This document shows, one piece after another, positions 1-5,184 of a stretch of 5,184 nt of DNA. Source of the DNA: JAKFWF01 sp031365375 (lineage in GTDB: Bacteria > Pseudomonadota > Alphaproteobacteria > Rhizobiales > Hyphomicrobiaceae). The position numbers and the translations under genes are program-made. The first letter of the stretch is position 1. Each line of letters starts with the position of its first letter. The stretch is taken from positions 1-5,184 of the forward strand of contig JANLXZ010000252.1 of the NCBI GenBank assembly GCA_031365375.1, given 5' to 3'. Under the pieces are notes generated by a model that was not told where the DNA came from, did not search any database, and saw only the letters and a list, made by a program, of their open reading frames with translations.

Positions 1-112
1 GCTTTTCCGGCTGCGCAAGCTGAACCTTTTTATCAGGTGTCTTGCTGCGCTTGGTTGCAACTTTTGCCACTGCCTTGGCTTTGCTTTTGGTTTTAGGTTT
101 GCTCGATGCCAT
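1..112 (-). CDS. Lysine-rich protein of unknown function, N-terminal part only
   Basis: An open frame reads leftward from an ATG at 112-110 and leaves the window without a stop, giving 37 residues that begin MASSKPKTKSKAKAVAKVAT. Eleven of the 37 residues are lysine and one is arginine, interspersed with Ala, Ser, Thr and Pro, so the visible part is a low-complexity basic tail and not a folded domain. It is probably flexible and could contact nucleic acid, but the functional domain lies outside the window and I do not recognise the family. The ribosome-binding site is weak: a GGA seven bases before the ATG. The gene is divergent from the transporter operon and shares its 380-base upstream region, an arrangement common for a local regulator, but nothing visible shows a DNA-binding domain. 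It could also be an unrelated neighbour, or a real start could lie downstream of this ATG beyond the window edge. Confidence 0.5.
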   Translation of the reverse strand, partial: MASSKPKTKSKAKAVAKVATKRSKTPDKKVQLAQPEK

Positions 113-196
113 CTCGCGATCCGATCGGTTAACGCACCCCCGTGCCCCATATTAGCAGGCTAACCCCGGCTATTGGAGACGATCACTGATTATCGC

Positions 197-312
197 TAAC
201 TTCGGCTTGAATTACCTTACGAACAGATGCCGGCTCGTCAGTGAAAACGTTTTGCACTGCACCAAATCGACATCGGCAGGTGAGAGAGACGCTAGCAAGT
301 TATTCGAAGTTA
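197..312. repeat. Three copies of AAGTTA, one inverted
   Basis: TAACTTCG at 197-204 is the exact reverse complement of CGAAGTTA at 305-312. A further direct copy of AAGTTA lies at 297-302, ten bases (one helical turn) before the copy at 307-312. Such spacing can mark a tandem protein-binding site. The units are short and the region is AT-rich, so chance occurrence is quite possible. Confidence 0.18.
242..255. promoter_or_regulatory. Candidate LacI/GalR-family operator
   Basis: TGAAAACGTTTTGC contains the perfect 10-bp palindrome AAAACGTTTT centred on CG. LacI/GalR-family operators commonly follow TGNAANCGNTTNCA. This site matches the left half and the central core and fails only at the final CA, which is displaced one base to the right (TTTTGCA). 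Sugar ABC operons of this class are often controlled by LacI-type repressors, so the position 240 bases upstream of the binding-protein start fits. No LacI-type gene is visible in the window, so the cognate protein is unknown. Confidence 0.35.
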
Positions 313-465
313 CGATCTACTGACCCGGCTTGGTCCTAGGTAACTGCGAACGCCTATTCACTCCGTTTGAATTATCAATCTGGGACAATCGCGCATCGGA
401 AGGGCTCCAATTCGACATCTCCTTTCCAGGAGTTGCGATGACAGAAGAGCCACCATTAAGGGTTC

Positions 466-473
466 AAACGTTT
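466..473. promoter_or_regulatory. Second AAACGTTT palindromic core, possible auxiliary operator
   Basis: This perfect 8-bp palindrome repeats the core of the element at 242-255 and lies just upstream of the Shine-Dalgarno of the solute-binding protein gene. The flanks (TTC on the left, CTC on the right) depart from the LacI-family consensus, so alone it is weak. Its support is the repetition: the two centres (between 248/249 and between 469/470) are 221 bases apart, close to 21 turns of B-DNA, so proteins on both would face the same side of the helix. Confidence 0.22.
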
Positions 474-480
474 CTCTTTT

Positions 481-485
481 GGAGG
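481..485 (+). promoter_or_regulatory. Strong Shine-Dalgarno of the solute-binding protein gene
   Basis: GGAGG stands seven bases before the ATG at 493, close to ideal spacing. It fixes this start over the in-frame ATG at 526, which has no ribosome-binding site. The upstream frame is closed by a TAA at 457-459 with no other start between. This is the best Shine-Dalgarno in the operon, in keeping with the high expression usual for binding proteins. Confidence 0.85.
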
Positions 486-492
486 AATACGC

Positions 493-1848
493 ATGGCCAA
501 ACATTCTCTGCCCCCCGAAAAATCGATGACACGGCGCCGCTTCGTTGCCTCGACAGCAGCGGCTGGCACGCTGATTTCTATGCCCTACGTTCGAACCGCC
601 CACGCTGCTGGTAGTTTGGCCGTTGGCTTCTGGGATCACTGGGTTCCAGGTGCCAACGATGCCACTAAAGCCCTCGTCAACACTTGGGCCGAGAAGGAAA
701 AAGTCAGCGTTACGATGGATTTCATTCCCAGTCAGGGCAATAAAAACCTCCTGACAATCGCGGCCGAGTCGCAGGCTAAATCGGGCCATGACATCTTGGC
801 GTTCCCGACGTGGTGGCCGCATGCGCAAGCCAATCTGCTCGAGCCGGTCAACGACATCATGGAACCGTTGATCGCCCAGAACGGGAAAGTTAATGGCACC
901 GTCGAATATCTCGGCAAGGCTGGAGATAAGTGGTTGGCGGTTCCCGCCACCGTGGGCAGTCAGATCAAAGGCCCATGCTCGCGCATCGATCTTCTGAAGC
1001 AGCATGCCGGGATTGATATTCAACAAATGTATCCAGCTGGCAGCCCGCCCAAGGCCGACAACTGGACACTCGAAACCTTCCTTAAAGCGGCCGAGGCTTG
1101 TCAAAAAGCTGGCTTCCCGTTCGGCATCGGCTTGGGTGAGACGACCGACTCTGTGGATACGGCTGGTGCCTTTCTGTTGGCATTCGGCGGCCAGTTGATC
1201 GACGCATCCGGCAAGATCACGGTGAAGAGCGATCCCGTCCGCCAATGGCTCGAATTCTATAAGAAGCTGATTGGCTTCATGCCACCTGACGTGCCGGCCT
1301 GGGACGATGCTTCCAACAACAAGATGCTGGTGGCGGGTAAAGCATCATTGATTATGAACCCGCCGAGTGCATGGGCTGTCGCCAAGCGCGATGCGCCAAA
1401 GGTTGCCGAGCAATGCTGGACGCACGGCTTCCCGTCCGGTCCGAAGGGCCGTTTCGCGCCCTTCCTGCCCTACTTCTGGGGCATCTGGAATTTTTCGAAG
1501 AACAAATCGGCGGCCAAAAGCCTGCTCGTGCATCTGTCACAGCCGGAGTCGGCGGAGAAGATGGTGGCGGCCAGCGGCGGTTACGATCTACCGGCGTTCG
1601 AGAAGTTGACGACGTTCAAGACCTGGGCCGAGGAAGGCCCGCCGAAGGGTTCGCTCTATCATTATCCGAACCCGCACAATCATCAGACACTGTCGATTGC
1701 GGCCTCGCCTGCCCCGCCCAAGATTGCCCAGCAGGTTTACACGCAGGCAATCCTCACCAAGATGTGCGTGCGCTTCCATCAAGGCGAAGCCATGGAGAAG
1801 ACTCTCACCTGGGCCGAAGGCGAGTGCGAAGGCTACATGCGCGGCTAG
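493..1848 (+). CDS. ABC transporter solute-binding protein, CUT1 sugar type, Tat-exported
   Basis: This is the periplasmic receptor of the importer; it would bind the solute and present it to the two permeases. The 451-residue length is normal for the MalE/UgpB-like family 1 binding proteins. The N-terminus has a twin-arginine signal: TRRRFVA at residues 13-19, a short hydrophobic stretch to about 33, and a likely cleavage site after AHA at 36-38. The mature protein would therefore be exported already folded. Family-typical segments follow: GFWDHW near 45-50, GHDIL at 98-102, LEPVND at 116-121 and a KWLAVP stretch at 146-151. The central and C-terminal regions carry many aromatic residues, as is common in sugar pockets, and it ends with a helix like those of related proteins (TLTWAEGECEGYMRG). 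There is no lipobox cysteine at the cleavage site, so it should be soluble. It is the first gene of the operon, with a strong ribosome-binding site. The ligand cannot be deduced; sugar, polyol or oligosaccharide is the family expectation. The family call is firm; a more exact gene name is not justified. Confidence 0.93.
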   Translation: MAKHSLPPEKSMTRRRFVASTAAAGTLISMPYVRTAHAAGSLAVGFWDHWVPGANDATKALVNTWAEKEKVSVTMDFIPSQGNKNLLTIAAESQAKSGHDILAFPTWWPHAQANLLEPVNDIMEPLIAQNGKVNGTVEYLGKAGDKWLAVPATVGSQIKGPCSRIDLLKQHAGIDIQQMYPAGSPPKADNWTLETFLKAAEACQKAGFPFGIGLGETTDSVDTAGAFLLAFGGQLIDASGKITVKSDPVRQWLEFYKKLIGFMPPDVPAWDDASNNKMLVAGKASLIMNPPSAWAVAKRDAPKVAEQCWTHGFPSGPKGRFAPFLPYFWGIWNFSKNKSAAKSLLVHLSQPESAEKMVAASGGYDLPAFEKLTTFKTWAEEGPPKGSLYHYPNPHNHQTLSIAASPAPPKIAQQVYTQAILTKMCVRFHQGEAMEKTLTWAEGECEGYMRG

Positions 1849-1868
1849 CGCTGCTGGCCGGTGACTGT

Positions 1869-1907
1869 GCGAGCGAACGATGGATGCCTGTCCCGCCGTT
1901 CGTTTGC
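1869..1907 (+). other. Predicted mRNA stem-loop after the binding-protein gene
   Basis: Bases 1869-1879 can pair with 1897-1907 in an uninterrupted 11-bp stem (two G-U pairs) around a 17-base loop. After an A-C mismatch, three more pairs (1881-1883 with 1893-1895) can form inside the loop. No U-tract follows, so it does not look like an intrinsic terminator. In operons such as malEFG, hairpins at this position protect the binding-protein message from 3' decay and lower permease expression. The same role here is inference. Confidence 0.5.
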
Positions 1908-1919
1908 CCGGACTGAGTT

Positions 1920-1940
1920 CCTCCGAATGGTTCGAAGAGG
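1920..1940 (+). promoter_or_regulatory. Predicted hairpin covering the Shine-Dalgarno of the first permease gene
   Basis: The segment CCTCCGAATGGTTCGAAGAGG can fold so that CGAA (1924-1927) pairs with TTCG (1931-1934) over a TGG loop. After a two-base AA bulge, CCTC (1920-1923) then pairs with GAGG (1937-1940). That GAGG is the ribosome-binding site of the next gene, so the fold would mask it. The stem is short, so masking may be partial and relieved by ribosomes or by competing structure (GTCGA 1940-1944 with TCGAC 1951-1955). Confidence 0.35.
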
Positions 1941-1946
1941 TCGATG

Positions 1947-2888
1947 ATGGTCGACACCACCTTGCAGCGCTCCAGTATGGCACATGCGAAGCGACGACCC
2001 GCGCCACGCTCGGGCATGACCAGGTTTTTGCAACGCAAGTCCACCATCGCTTTTTGGATGGCACTGCCGCTGATCATTTTGATTTCTGTACTGGTGATCT
2101 ATCCGGCCTTCTACTCGCTTCATCTGGCGACGCTGAACAAGACGATGGAGCGGTTCGTCGGGCTCGGAAACTTCGAGTTTCTATTCAAGCGCGAGACGTT
2201 CTGGAAGGTCGTTTATCAGTCGTGCTTGTTTGCGATTACCGCCGTGATCTTTAAGGCGCTGATTGGCTTCATCGTCGCCCATTTCGTCCACAACATTCCG
2301 GCCAAGGGTCAGCGCAAATGGCGCGGCATGTTGCTGGTGCCTTGGGTGATCCCGCCGGCCATGAGCACGCTCGCTTGGCTTTGGCTGTTCGACCCGTCCT
2401 ACAGCGCGTTCAATTACGTCTTGGCTTATTTCGGCATCGGTCCCATTCCCTGGACCGGCGATGCGTCTTGGGCGCGTTTTTGTGTCATCCTCGTGAACGT
2501 TTGGTACGGCGCGCCGTTTTTCATGATCATGTATTTGGCGGCGCTGAAGTCGGTACCGGAACAGCTCTACGAGGCAGCGCAGATCGACGGCGCAAACTGG
2601 TGGCAGCGCATCTGGTACATAACCCTGCCGATGATGCGAAATATCATCGCCATCACCACGCTGTTCTCGCTCATCGTCACGTTCGCCAATTTCGACATTG
2701 TGCGCGTTTTAACCGCAGGCGGTCCGCTCGACGGCACGCATCTGTTTGCGACGTGGGCGTTCAGGCTTGGCATCGAGGGCGGCGACATTCCGCTCGGCGC
2801 CAGCGTGTCGTTGTTCATGGTGCCGATCCTCGCGGTCGCGGCGATTTTTATTCTGCGTGACATCAACAAGCGTGGGAACGAAGGCTGA
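1947..2888 (+). CDS. ABC transporter permease, MalF/UgpA-like
   Basis: This is one of the two inner-membrane subunits forming the translocation path. It has about 313 residues with six likely membrane helices; numbering from the ATG at 1944, these lie near residues 35-57, 93-115, 127-148, 177-200, 233-250 and 286-304. The coupling loop that docks on the ATPase is intact: E210-A-A-x3-G216-x9-I226-x-L-P229, the binding-protein-dependent permease consensus. A basic N-terminal tail of roughly 30 residues precedes the first helix. Two ATG codons are adjacent in frame, at 1944 and 1947. The GAGG at 1937-1940 is three bases from the first and six from the second, so I chose 1947; 1944 is possible and would add one Met. 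The gene follows the binding protein after a 98-base spacer with hairpins, and its stop overlaps the next start. Substrate unknown. Confidence 0.93.
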   Translation: MVDTTLQRSSMAHAKRRPAPRSGMTRFLQRKSTIAFWMALPLIILISVLVIYPAFYSLHLATLNKTMERFVGLGNFEFLFKRETFWKVVYQSCLFAITAVIFKALIGFIVAHFVHNIPAKGQRKWRGMLLVPWVIPPAMSTLAWLWLFDPSYSAFNYVLAYFGIGPIPWTGDASWARFCVILVNVWYGAPFFMIMYLAALKSVPEQLYEAAQIDGANWWQRIWYITLPMMRNIIAITTLFSLIVTFANFDIVRVLTAGGPLDGTHLFATWAFRLGIEGGDIPLGASVSLFMVPILAVAAIFILRDINKRGNEG

Positions 2889-3817
2889 TGGCAAACGCAT
2901 CCTCGATCAATCCACCCTCGATCGACAAGAGTGGGCCACGCCGGTCGTCGAAATACGGCAGCATGAAACGAGACCGCACCTGGGCGCTGCGCTGGTCATA
3001 TTTTTTCCTGACGATCTTTGCGGCGTTTTCGCTGCTGCCGCCAATCTACATGCTGATCACATCACTGAAGACGAGCGCGGAAATTTCAGCGGCAACCAAT
3101 CCCTGGTGGGTGTTTAACCCGACGCTATCCAACTACATCGAGCTGCTGACATCAAACCAGTTCCAGATCTTCTTTCGCAACTCGGCGATGGTATCGATCC
3201 TGGTCGTGACCTTGACGATGCTGATTTCGGTGCCGGCGGCGTTCGCCCTCGCGCGCATGAAATTCTGGGGATCGACGACACTGGCGACCGGTGTGTTTCT
3301 CACCTACCTCATTCCCGACACGCTGCTGTTCATCCCGCTGTTCAAGATGTTTGCGACGGTCAACGATTGGACCGGCATCCAGTTGATGAACCGCTGGTGG
3401 GTGTTGGTGCTCATATATCCGACTTTGACCGTGCCGTTTTGCACCTGGATCATGATCGGCTATTTCGCGTCGATCCCGAAGGAACTCGACGAGGCGGCTA
3501 TCATCGATGGTGCGAGCTGGTTCCAGACGATGACGAAAATCTTCATCCCCGTGGCTTTCCCCGGATTGATCGCCGCCACCATCTTCGCCTTCACGGTGTC
3601 CTGGGCGCAGTTCCTTTACCCGCTCGCGTTCACCACCTCGATCGATCAGTTGGTGCTGCCGGTTGGCATTATCACGTCGTTGATCAAGGGCGACGTGTTC
3701 AACTGGGGGCAGATCATGACCGGCGCACTGCTCGGCGCGGCCCCGCCTTTGATCATCTACGCATTTCTGATGGACTATTATGTTGCCGGTCTCACGGCCG
3801 GTGCGACCAAGGGCTGA
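2888..3817 (+). CDS. ABC transporter permease, MalG/UgpE-like
   Basis: This is the second inner-membrane channel subunit, pairing with the preceding permease. It has 309 residues and six likely membrane helices near 36-57, 98-120, 132-153, 171-192, 222-244 and 276-298. Its EAA coupling loop is complete: E202-A-A-x3-G208-x9-I218-x-I-P221. The C-terminus GLTAGATKG is the ending usual for MalG-type proteins. The start overlaps the previous stop in TGATG (2886-2890), which implies translational coupling and near-equal production of the two permeases. A GAAGG (2880-2884) lies only three bases before the ATG, so termination-reinitiation probably matters more than independent loading. The N-terminal tail before the first helix is long for the family (about 35 residues). 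An in-frame ATG at 2963 (MKRDRTWALRW) would give a more typical length, but it lacks a clear Shine-Dalgarno. Confidence 0.93.
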   Translation: MANASSINPPSIDKSGPRRSSKYGSMKRDRTWALRWSYFFLTIFAAFSLLPPIYMLITSLKTSAEISAATNPWWVFNPTLSNYIELLTSNQFQIFFRNSAMVSILVVTLTMLISVPAAFALARMKFWGSTTLATGVFLTYLIPDTLLFIPLFKMFATVNDWTGIQLMNRWWVLVLIYPTLTVPFCTWIMIGYFASIPKELDEAAIIDGASWFQTMTKIFIPVAFPGLIAATIFAFTVSWAQFLYPLAFTTSIDQLVLPVGIITSLIKGDVFNWGQIMTGALLGAAPPLIIYAFLMDYYVAGLTAGATKG

Positions 3818-3840
3818 TTTCGGCAAGGTTTGGGGTACCA

Positions 3841-4944
3841 ATGGCAGACGTTTCCATTCGCAAGGTCGTCAAAGAGTACGAAGGCGGCGTCCAGGCCGTG
3901 AAGGGCATAGATTTAGACATCGCTGACAAGGAATTCGTGGTTCTGGTCGGCCCGTCAGGCTGCGGCAAGTCGACGACGCTGCGCATGATCGCCGGCCTCG
4001 AGGACATCACGGATGGTGAAATCGCGATCGACAGCGAAGTCGTCAACGACGTACCGCCAAAGGATCGCGACATCGCGATGGTGTTTCAAAACTACGCGCT
4101 TTATCCGCACATGACGGTCGCGGAGAACATGTCGTTTGGCCTGCGGCTCAAGCGGTTCCCAAAGGCCGAAATCAAAGTGCGGGTCGATGAAGCGGCACGC
4201 ATTCTCGACATTACAGAACTGCTCGATCGCAAGCCGAAAGCGCTTTCCGGCGGCCAACGCCAACGCGTCGCCATGGGCCGCGCCATCGTCCGCAACCCAA
4301 AGGTATTTCTGTTCGACGAACCGCTGTCCAATCTTGATGCGAAGCTGCGTGTGCAGATGCGCACAGAAATCAAACGCGTGCATCAAAAGGTGCGGACGAC
4401 CACGGTTTACGTCACGCATGATCAGATCGAGGCGATGACGCTGGCCGATCGCGTGGTCGTCATGAACCACGGTCGCATCGAGCAGGTTGGCCCGCCGAAC
4501 GAGCTTTATCATTCGCCAAGAACGCGGTTTGTGGCGGGCTTCATCGGTTCGCCGGCGATGAACATCATGCCGGCGACGATCGAAGCGGCAGGCGGCGGGC
4601 TGGCCGTAAGGCTGTCCGAACAGTTGGCGTTGCCGATACCGGACGCCAAGGTTGCGCGCTATCGCTCGCTCGTCGGCAAGCCAAAGATGCTGCTCGGGTT
4701 GCGGCCGGAGCATATCACCGAGGTTCGCCCGCATGCGGAACCCGGCATCGTCCCATTTTCCGTCCAGCTTGACGTTACCGAGCCGATGGGGATGGAGACG
4801 CTCGTATATTTCAAGATCAAAGAGCTCGAGATTTGTGGCCGCGTGAACCCGAATGCGGGTGCGCGAGACAATTCGCCGATGCAGTTGTCGGCCGACCTCA
4901 ACAATATGCACGTGATCGATGAGGCAAGCGGGCTCGTGATTTGA
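3841..4944 (+). CDS. ABC transporter ATP-binding protein, MalK/UgpC-like
   Basis: This is the cytoplasmic ATPase that, as a dimer, drives the importer. The 367-residue length is standard for the MalK/UgpC group. Visible motifs in order are: Walker A GPSGCGKST (37-45), Q-loop glutamine 83 in VFQNYALYPHMT, signature LSGGQ (135-139), Walker B VFLFDE (155-160) with catalytic E160, D-loop SNLD (163-166) and switch histidine H193 in VTHD. All key residues are present, so it should be active. From about residue 235 comes the C-terminal TOBE regulatory region, opening with GSPAMN and including LGLRPEHI (285-292). In MalK-like proteins this region can receive regulatory input. The open frame extends upstream to 3367, but that part overlaps the permease gene. 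MADVSIRK at 3841 is the family-like start, with a G-rich GGGG at 3832-3835 as a modest ribosome-binding site. The gene lies 23 bases after the second permease, so it is co-transcribed. Confidence 0.95.
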   Translation: MADVSIRKVVKEYEGGVQAVKGIDLDIADKEFVVLVGPSGCGKSTTLRMIAGLEDITDGEIAIDSEVVNDVPPKDRDIAMVFQNYALYPHMTVAENMSFGLRLKRFPKAEIKVRVDEAARILDITELLDRKPKALSGGQRQRVAMGRAIVRNPKVFLFDEPLSNLDAKLRVQMRTEIKRVHQKVRTTTVYVTHDQIEAMTLADRVVVMNHGRIEQVGPPNELYHSPRTRFVAGFIGSPAMNIMPATIEAAGGGLAVRLSEQLALPIPDAKVARYRSLVGKPKMLLGLRPEHITEVRPHAEPGIVPFSVQLDVTEPMGMETLVYFKIKELEICGRVNPNAGARDNSPMQLSADLNNMHVIDEASGLVI

Positions 4945-4955
4945 TTTGATCCGAT

Positions 4956-4977
4956 GCGGCAATTGCCGCTGAGACGG
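4956..4977 (+). terminator. Perfect 14-bp palindrome, weak terminator-like hairpin or protein site
   Basis: GCGGCAATTGCCGC at 4956-4969 is a perfect palindrome twelve bases after the ATPase stop. As RNA it gives a five-pair GC stem with an AATT loop. CCG (4951-4953) and CGG (4975-4977) can extend it across an internal loop, and TTTATAT follows from 4978. The U-tract is poor, so efficient intrinsic termination is doubtful; the DNA palindrome might instead bind a regulator of the downstream gene. Either way it lies between the transporter and the decarboxylase-like gene. The rest of the spacer to 5050 shows no convincing promoter. Confidence 0.28.
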
Positions 4978-5050
4978 TTTATATCCTACACGTTGCGCGG
5001 TCGTTTACATTTGGTGAGCGGCACAAATCACTCTTCGTGCGAGGATGTTC

Positions 5051-5184
5051 ATGAGTTCGGGATTGCCCAAGGGGCCTTCTTCAACCACCCCCGCAACACT
5101 CGACCCTGCCGATTGGAATCAATTCCGGCGCCTAAGTCACGCGGCGCTGGACGACATGATCTCTTTCATGGCGACCGCCGGTGA
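5051..5184 (+). CDS. Probable group II PLP-dependent decarboxylase (aromatic-amino-acid type), N-terminal part
   Basis: From the ATG at 5051 the frame stays open to the window edge, giving 44 residues. After a Ser/Thr/Pro-rich lead, LDPADWNQFRRLSHAALDDM (residues 18-37) followed by ISFMATAG resembles the N-terminal helix of bacterial pyridoxal-phosphate-dependent decarboxylases of the aromatic-L-amino-acid decarboxylase group. These enzymes remove the carboxyl group from an amino acid to give an amine. The PLP-binding lysine and substrate pocket lie outside the window, so catalytic competence and substrate cannot be judged. GAGG at 5041-5044 is six bases before this ATG. The in-frame ATG at 5045 directly abuts the GAGG and is a less likely start. 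The 106-base gap to the ATPase gene, with a palindrome, leaves it open whether this gene belongs to the transporter operon. The family call rests on a short stretch. Confidence 0.72.
   Translation, partial: MSSGLPKGPSSTTPATLDPADWNQFRRLSHAALDDMISFMATAG

Larger units (their letters stand above)
113..492. other. Divergent intergenic region and 5' leader of the transporter operon
   Basis: These 380 bases contain no gene I can support and look more AT-rich than the flanking coding DNA. They must carry the promoter of the operon and probably that of the divergent gene. I looked for -35/-10 pairs with 16-19 base spacing and found none convincing. Isolated -10-like hexamers such as TACGAT (311-316) and GACAAT (384-389) lack a matching -35. 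Short symmetric elements are frequent: CCGATCGG (121-128), TTAGC-AG-GCTAA (152-163), AAAACGTTTT (244-253), GCTAGC (291-296), TTCGAA (303-308) and AAACGTTT (466-473). The concentration of palindromes suggests regulator binding, but only the AACGTT-centred ones resemble a known operator class. Confidence 0.6.

Noticed and set aside
526..528. Alternative start of the binding protein at the second Met, just before the twin arginines
   Set aside because: No Shine-Dalgarno precedes it, whereas GGAGG is ideally placed for the ATG at 493. The Tat motif is retained with either start.
358..1245. 295-codon open frame on the - strand opposite the leader and binding-protein gene
   Set aside because: It overlaps a well-supported gene, has no recognisable motif, and its composition is that of an antisense shadow.
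1940..1955. GTCGA/TCGAC inverted repeat around the permease start codons
   Set aside because: It is only five pairs with a six-base loop and competes with the better Shine-Dalgarno hairpin; noted only as an alternative fold.
3367..3840. Possible 158-residue N-terminal extension of the ATPase
   Set aside because: It lies out of frame inside the second permease gene, encodes Arg/His-rich nonsense, and the family N-terminus starts at the ATG at 3841.
3955..4962. Long (335-codon) open frame on the - strand opposite the ATPase gene
   Set aside because: It is antisense to a clear MalK-type gene, and its translation is rich in Arg and His with no recognisable domain, as expected from codon bias on the coding strand.
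4954..5184. Open frame spanning the spacer and the start of the downstream gene
   Set aside because: It is in a different frame from the decarboxylase-like reading that begins at 5051, and it has no ribosome-binding site or recognisable content.
1..5184. Mobile element, CRISPR array, RNA gene, toxin-antitoxin or defence system
   Set aside because: I found no repeat arrays, transposase or integrase motifs, terminal inverted repeats, tRNA-like folds or defence domains. The window is explained by an ordinary importer operon and two partial neighbours.

Overview
The window holds a complete carbohydrate-type (CUT1, MalEFGK/UgpBAEC-like) ABC importer operon on the + strand. It is flanked by the 5' ends of two further genes that run off the window. 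Moderately high GC in the coding regions, a Tat-exported solute-binding protein and the style of the transporter proteins suggest a proteobacterium, most likely an alphaproteobacterium of the Hyphomicrobiales (rhizobial) type. This assignment is inference from protein style and base composition; no rRNA or other marker is present.

Layout. Positions 1-112 (- strand) are the first 37 codons of an unidentified lysine-rich protein, divergent from the operon. Positions 113-492 are a gene-free leader with palindromic elements, including a LacI/GalR-operator-like site at 242-255 and a related core at 466-473. They end in a strong Shine-Dalgarno sequence. The operon then runs: Tat-dependent solute-binding protein (493-1848); a 98-base spacer with two predicted RNA hairpins; MalF-like permease (1947-2888); MalG-like permease (2888-3817, sharing TGATG with the preceding gene); and MalK/UgpC-like ATPase (3841-4944). 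A 106-base spacer with a perfect 14-bp palindrome separates this from a gene starting at 5051. Its 44 visible residues look like the N-terminus of a group II pyridoxal-phosphate-dependent (aromatic-amino-acid type) decarboxylase.

How they work together. The binding protein would capture a solute in the periplasm and deliver it to the two-permease channel. Each permease carries an intact EAA coupling loop that docks on a dimer of the ATPase, which has every nucleotide-binding motif. The transported compound cannot be read from the sequence. Family membership suggests a sugar, sugar alcohol, glycerol-phosphate-like or oligosaccharide substrate, while the downstream decarboxylase leaves open an amine or amino-acid link.

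I see no mobile element, CRISPR array, RNA gene, phage gene or obviously novel system. The second-look items are regulatory: two operator-like cores about 21 helical turns apart, an upstream out-of-frame start with its own Shine-Dalgarno, and hairpins between the binding-protein and permease genes, one of which would mask the permease ribosome-binding site.
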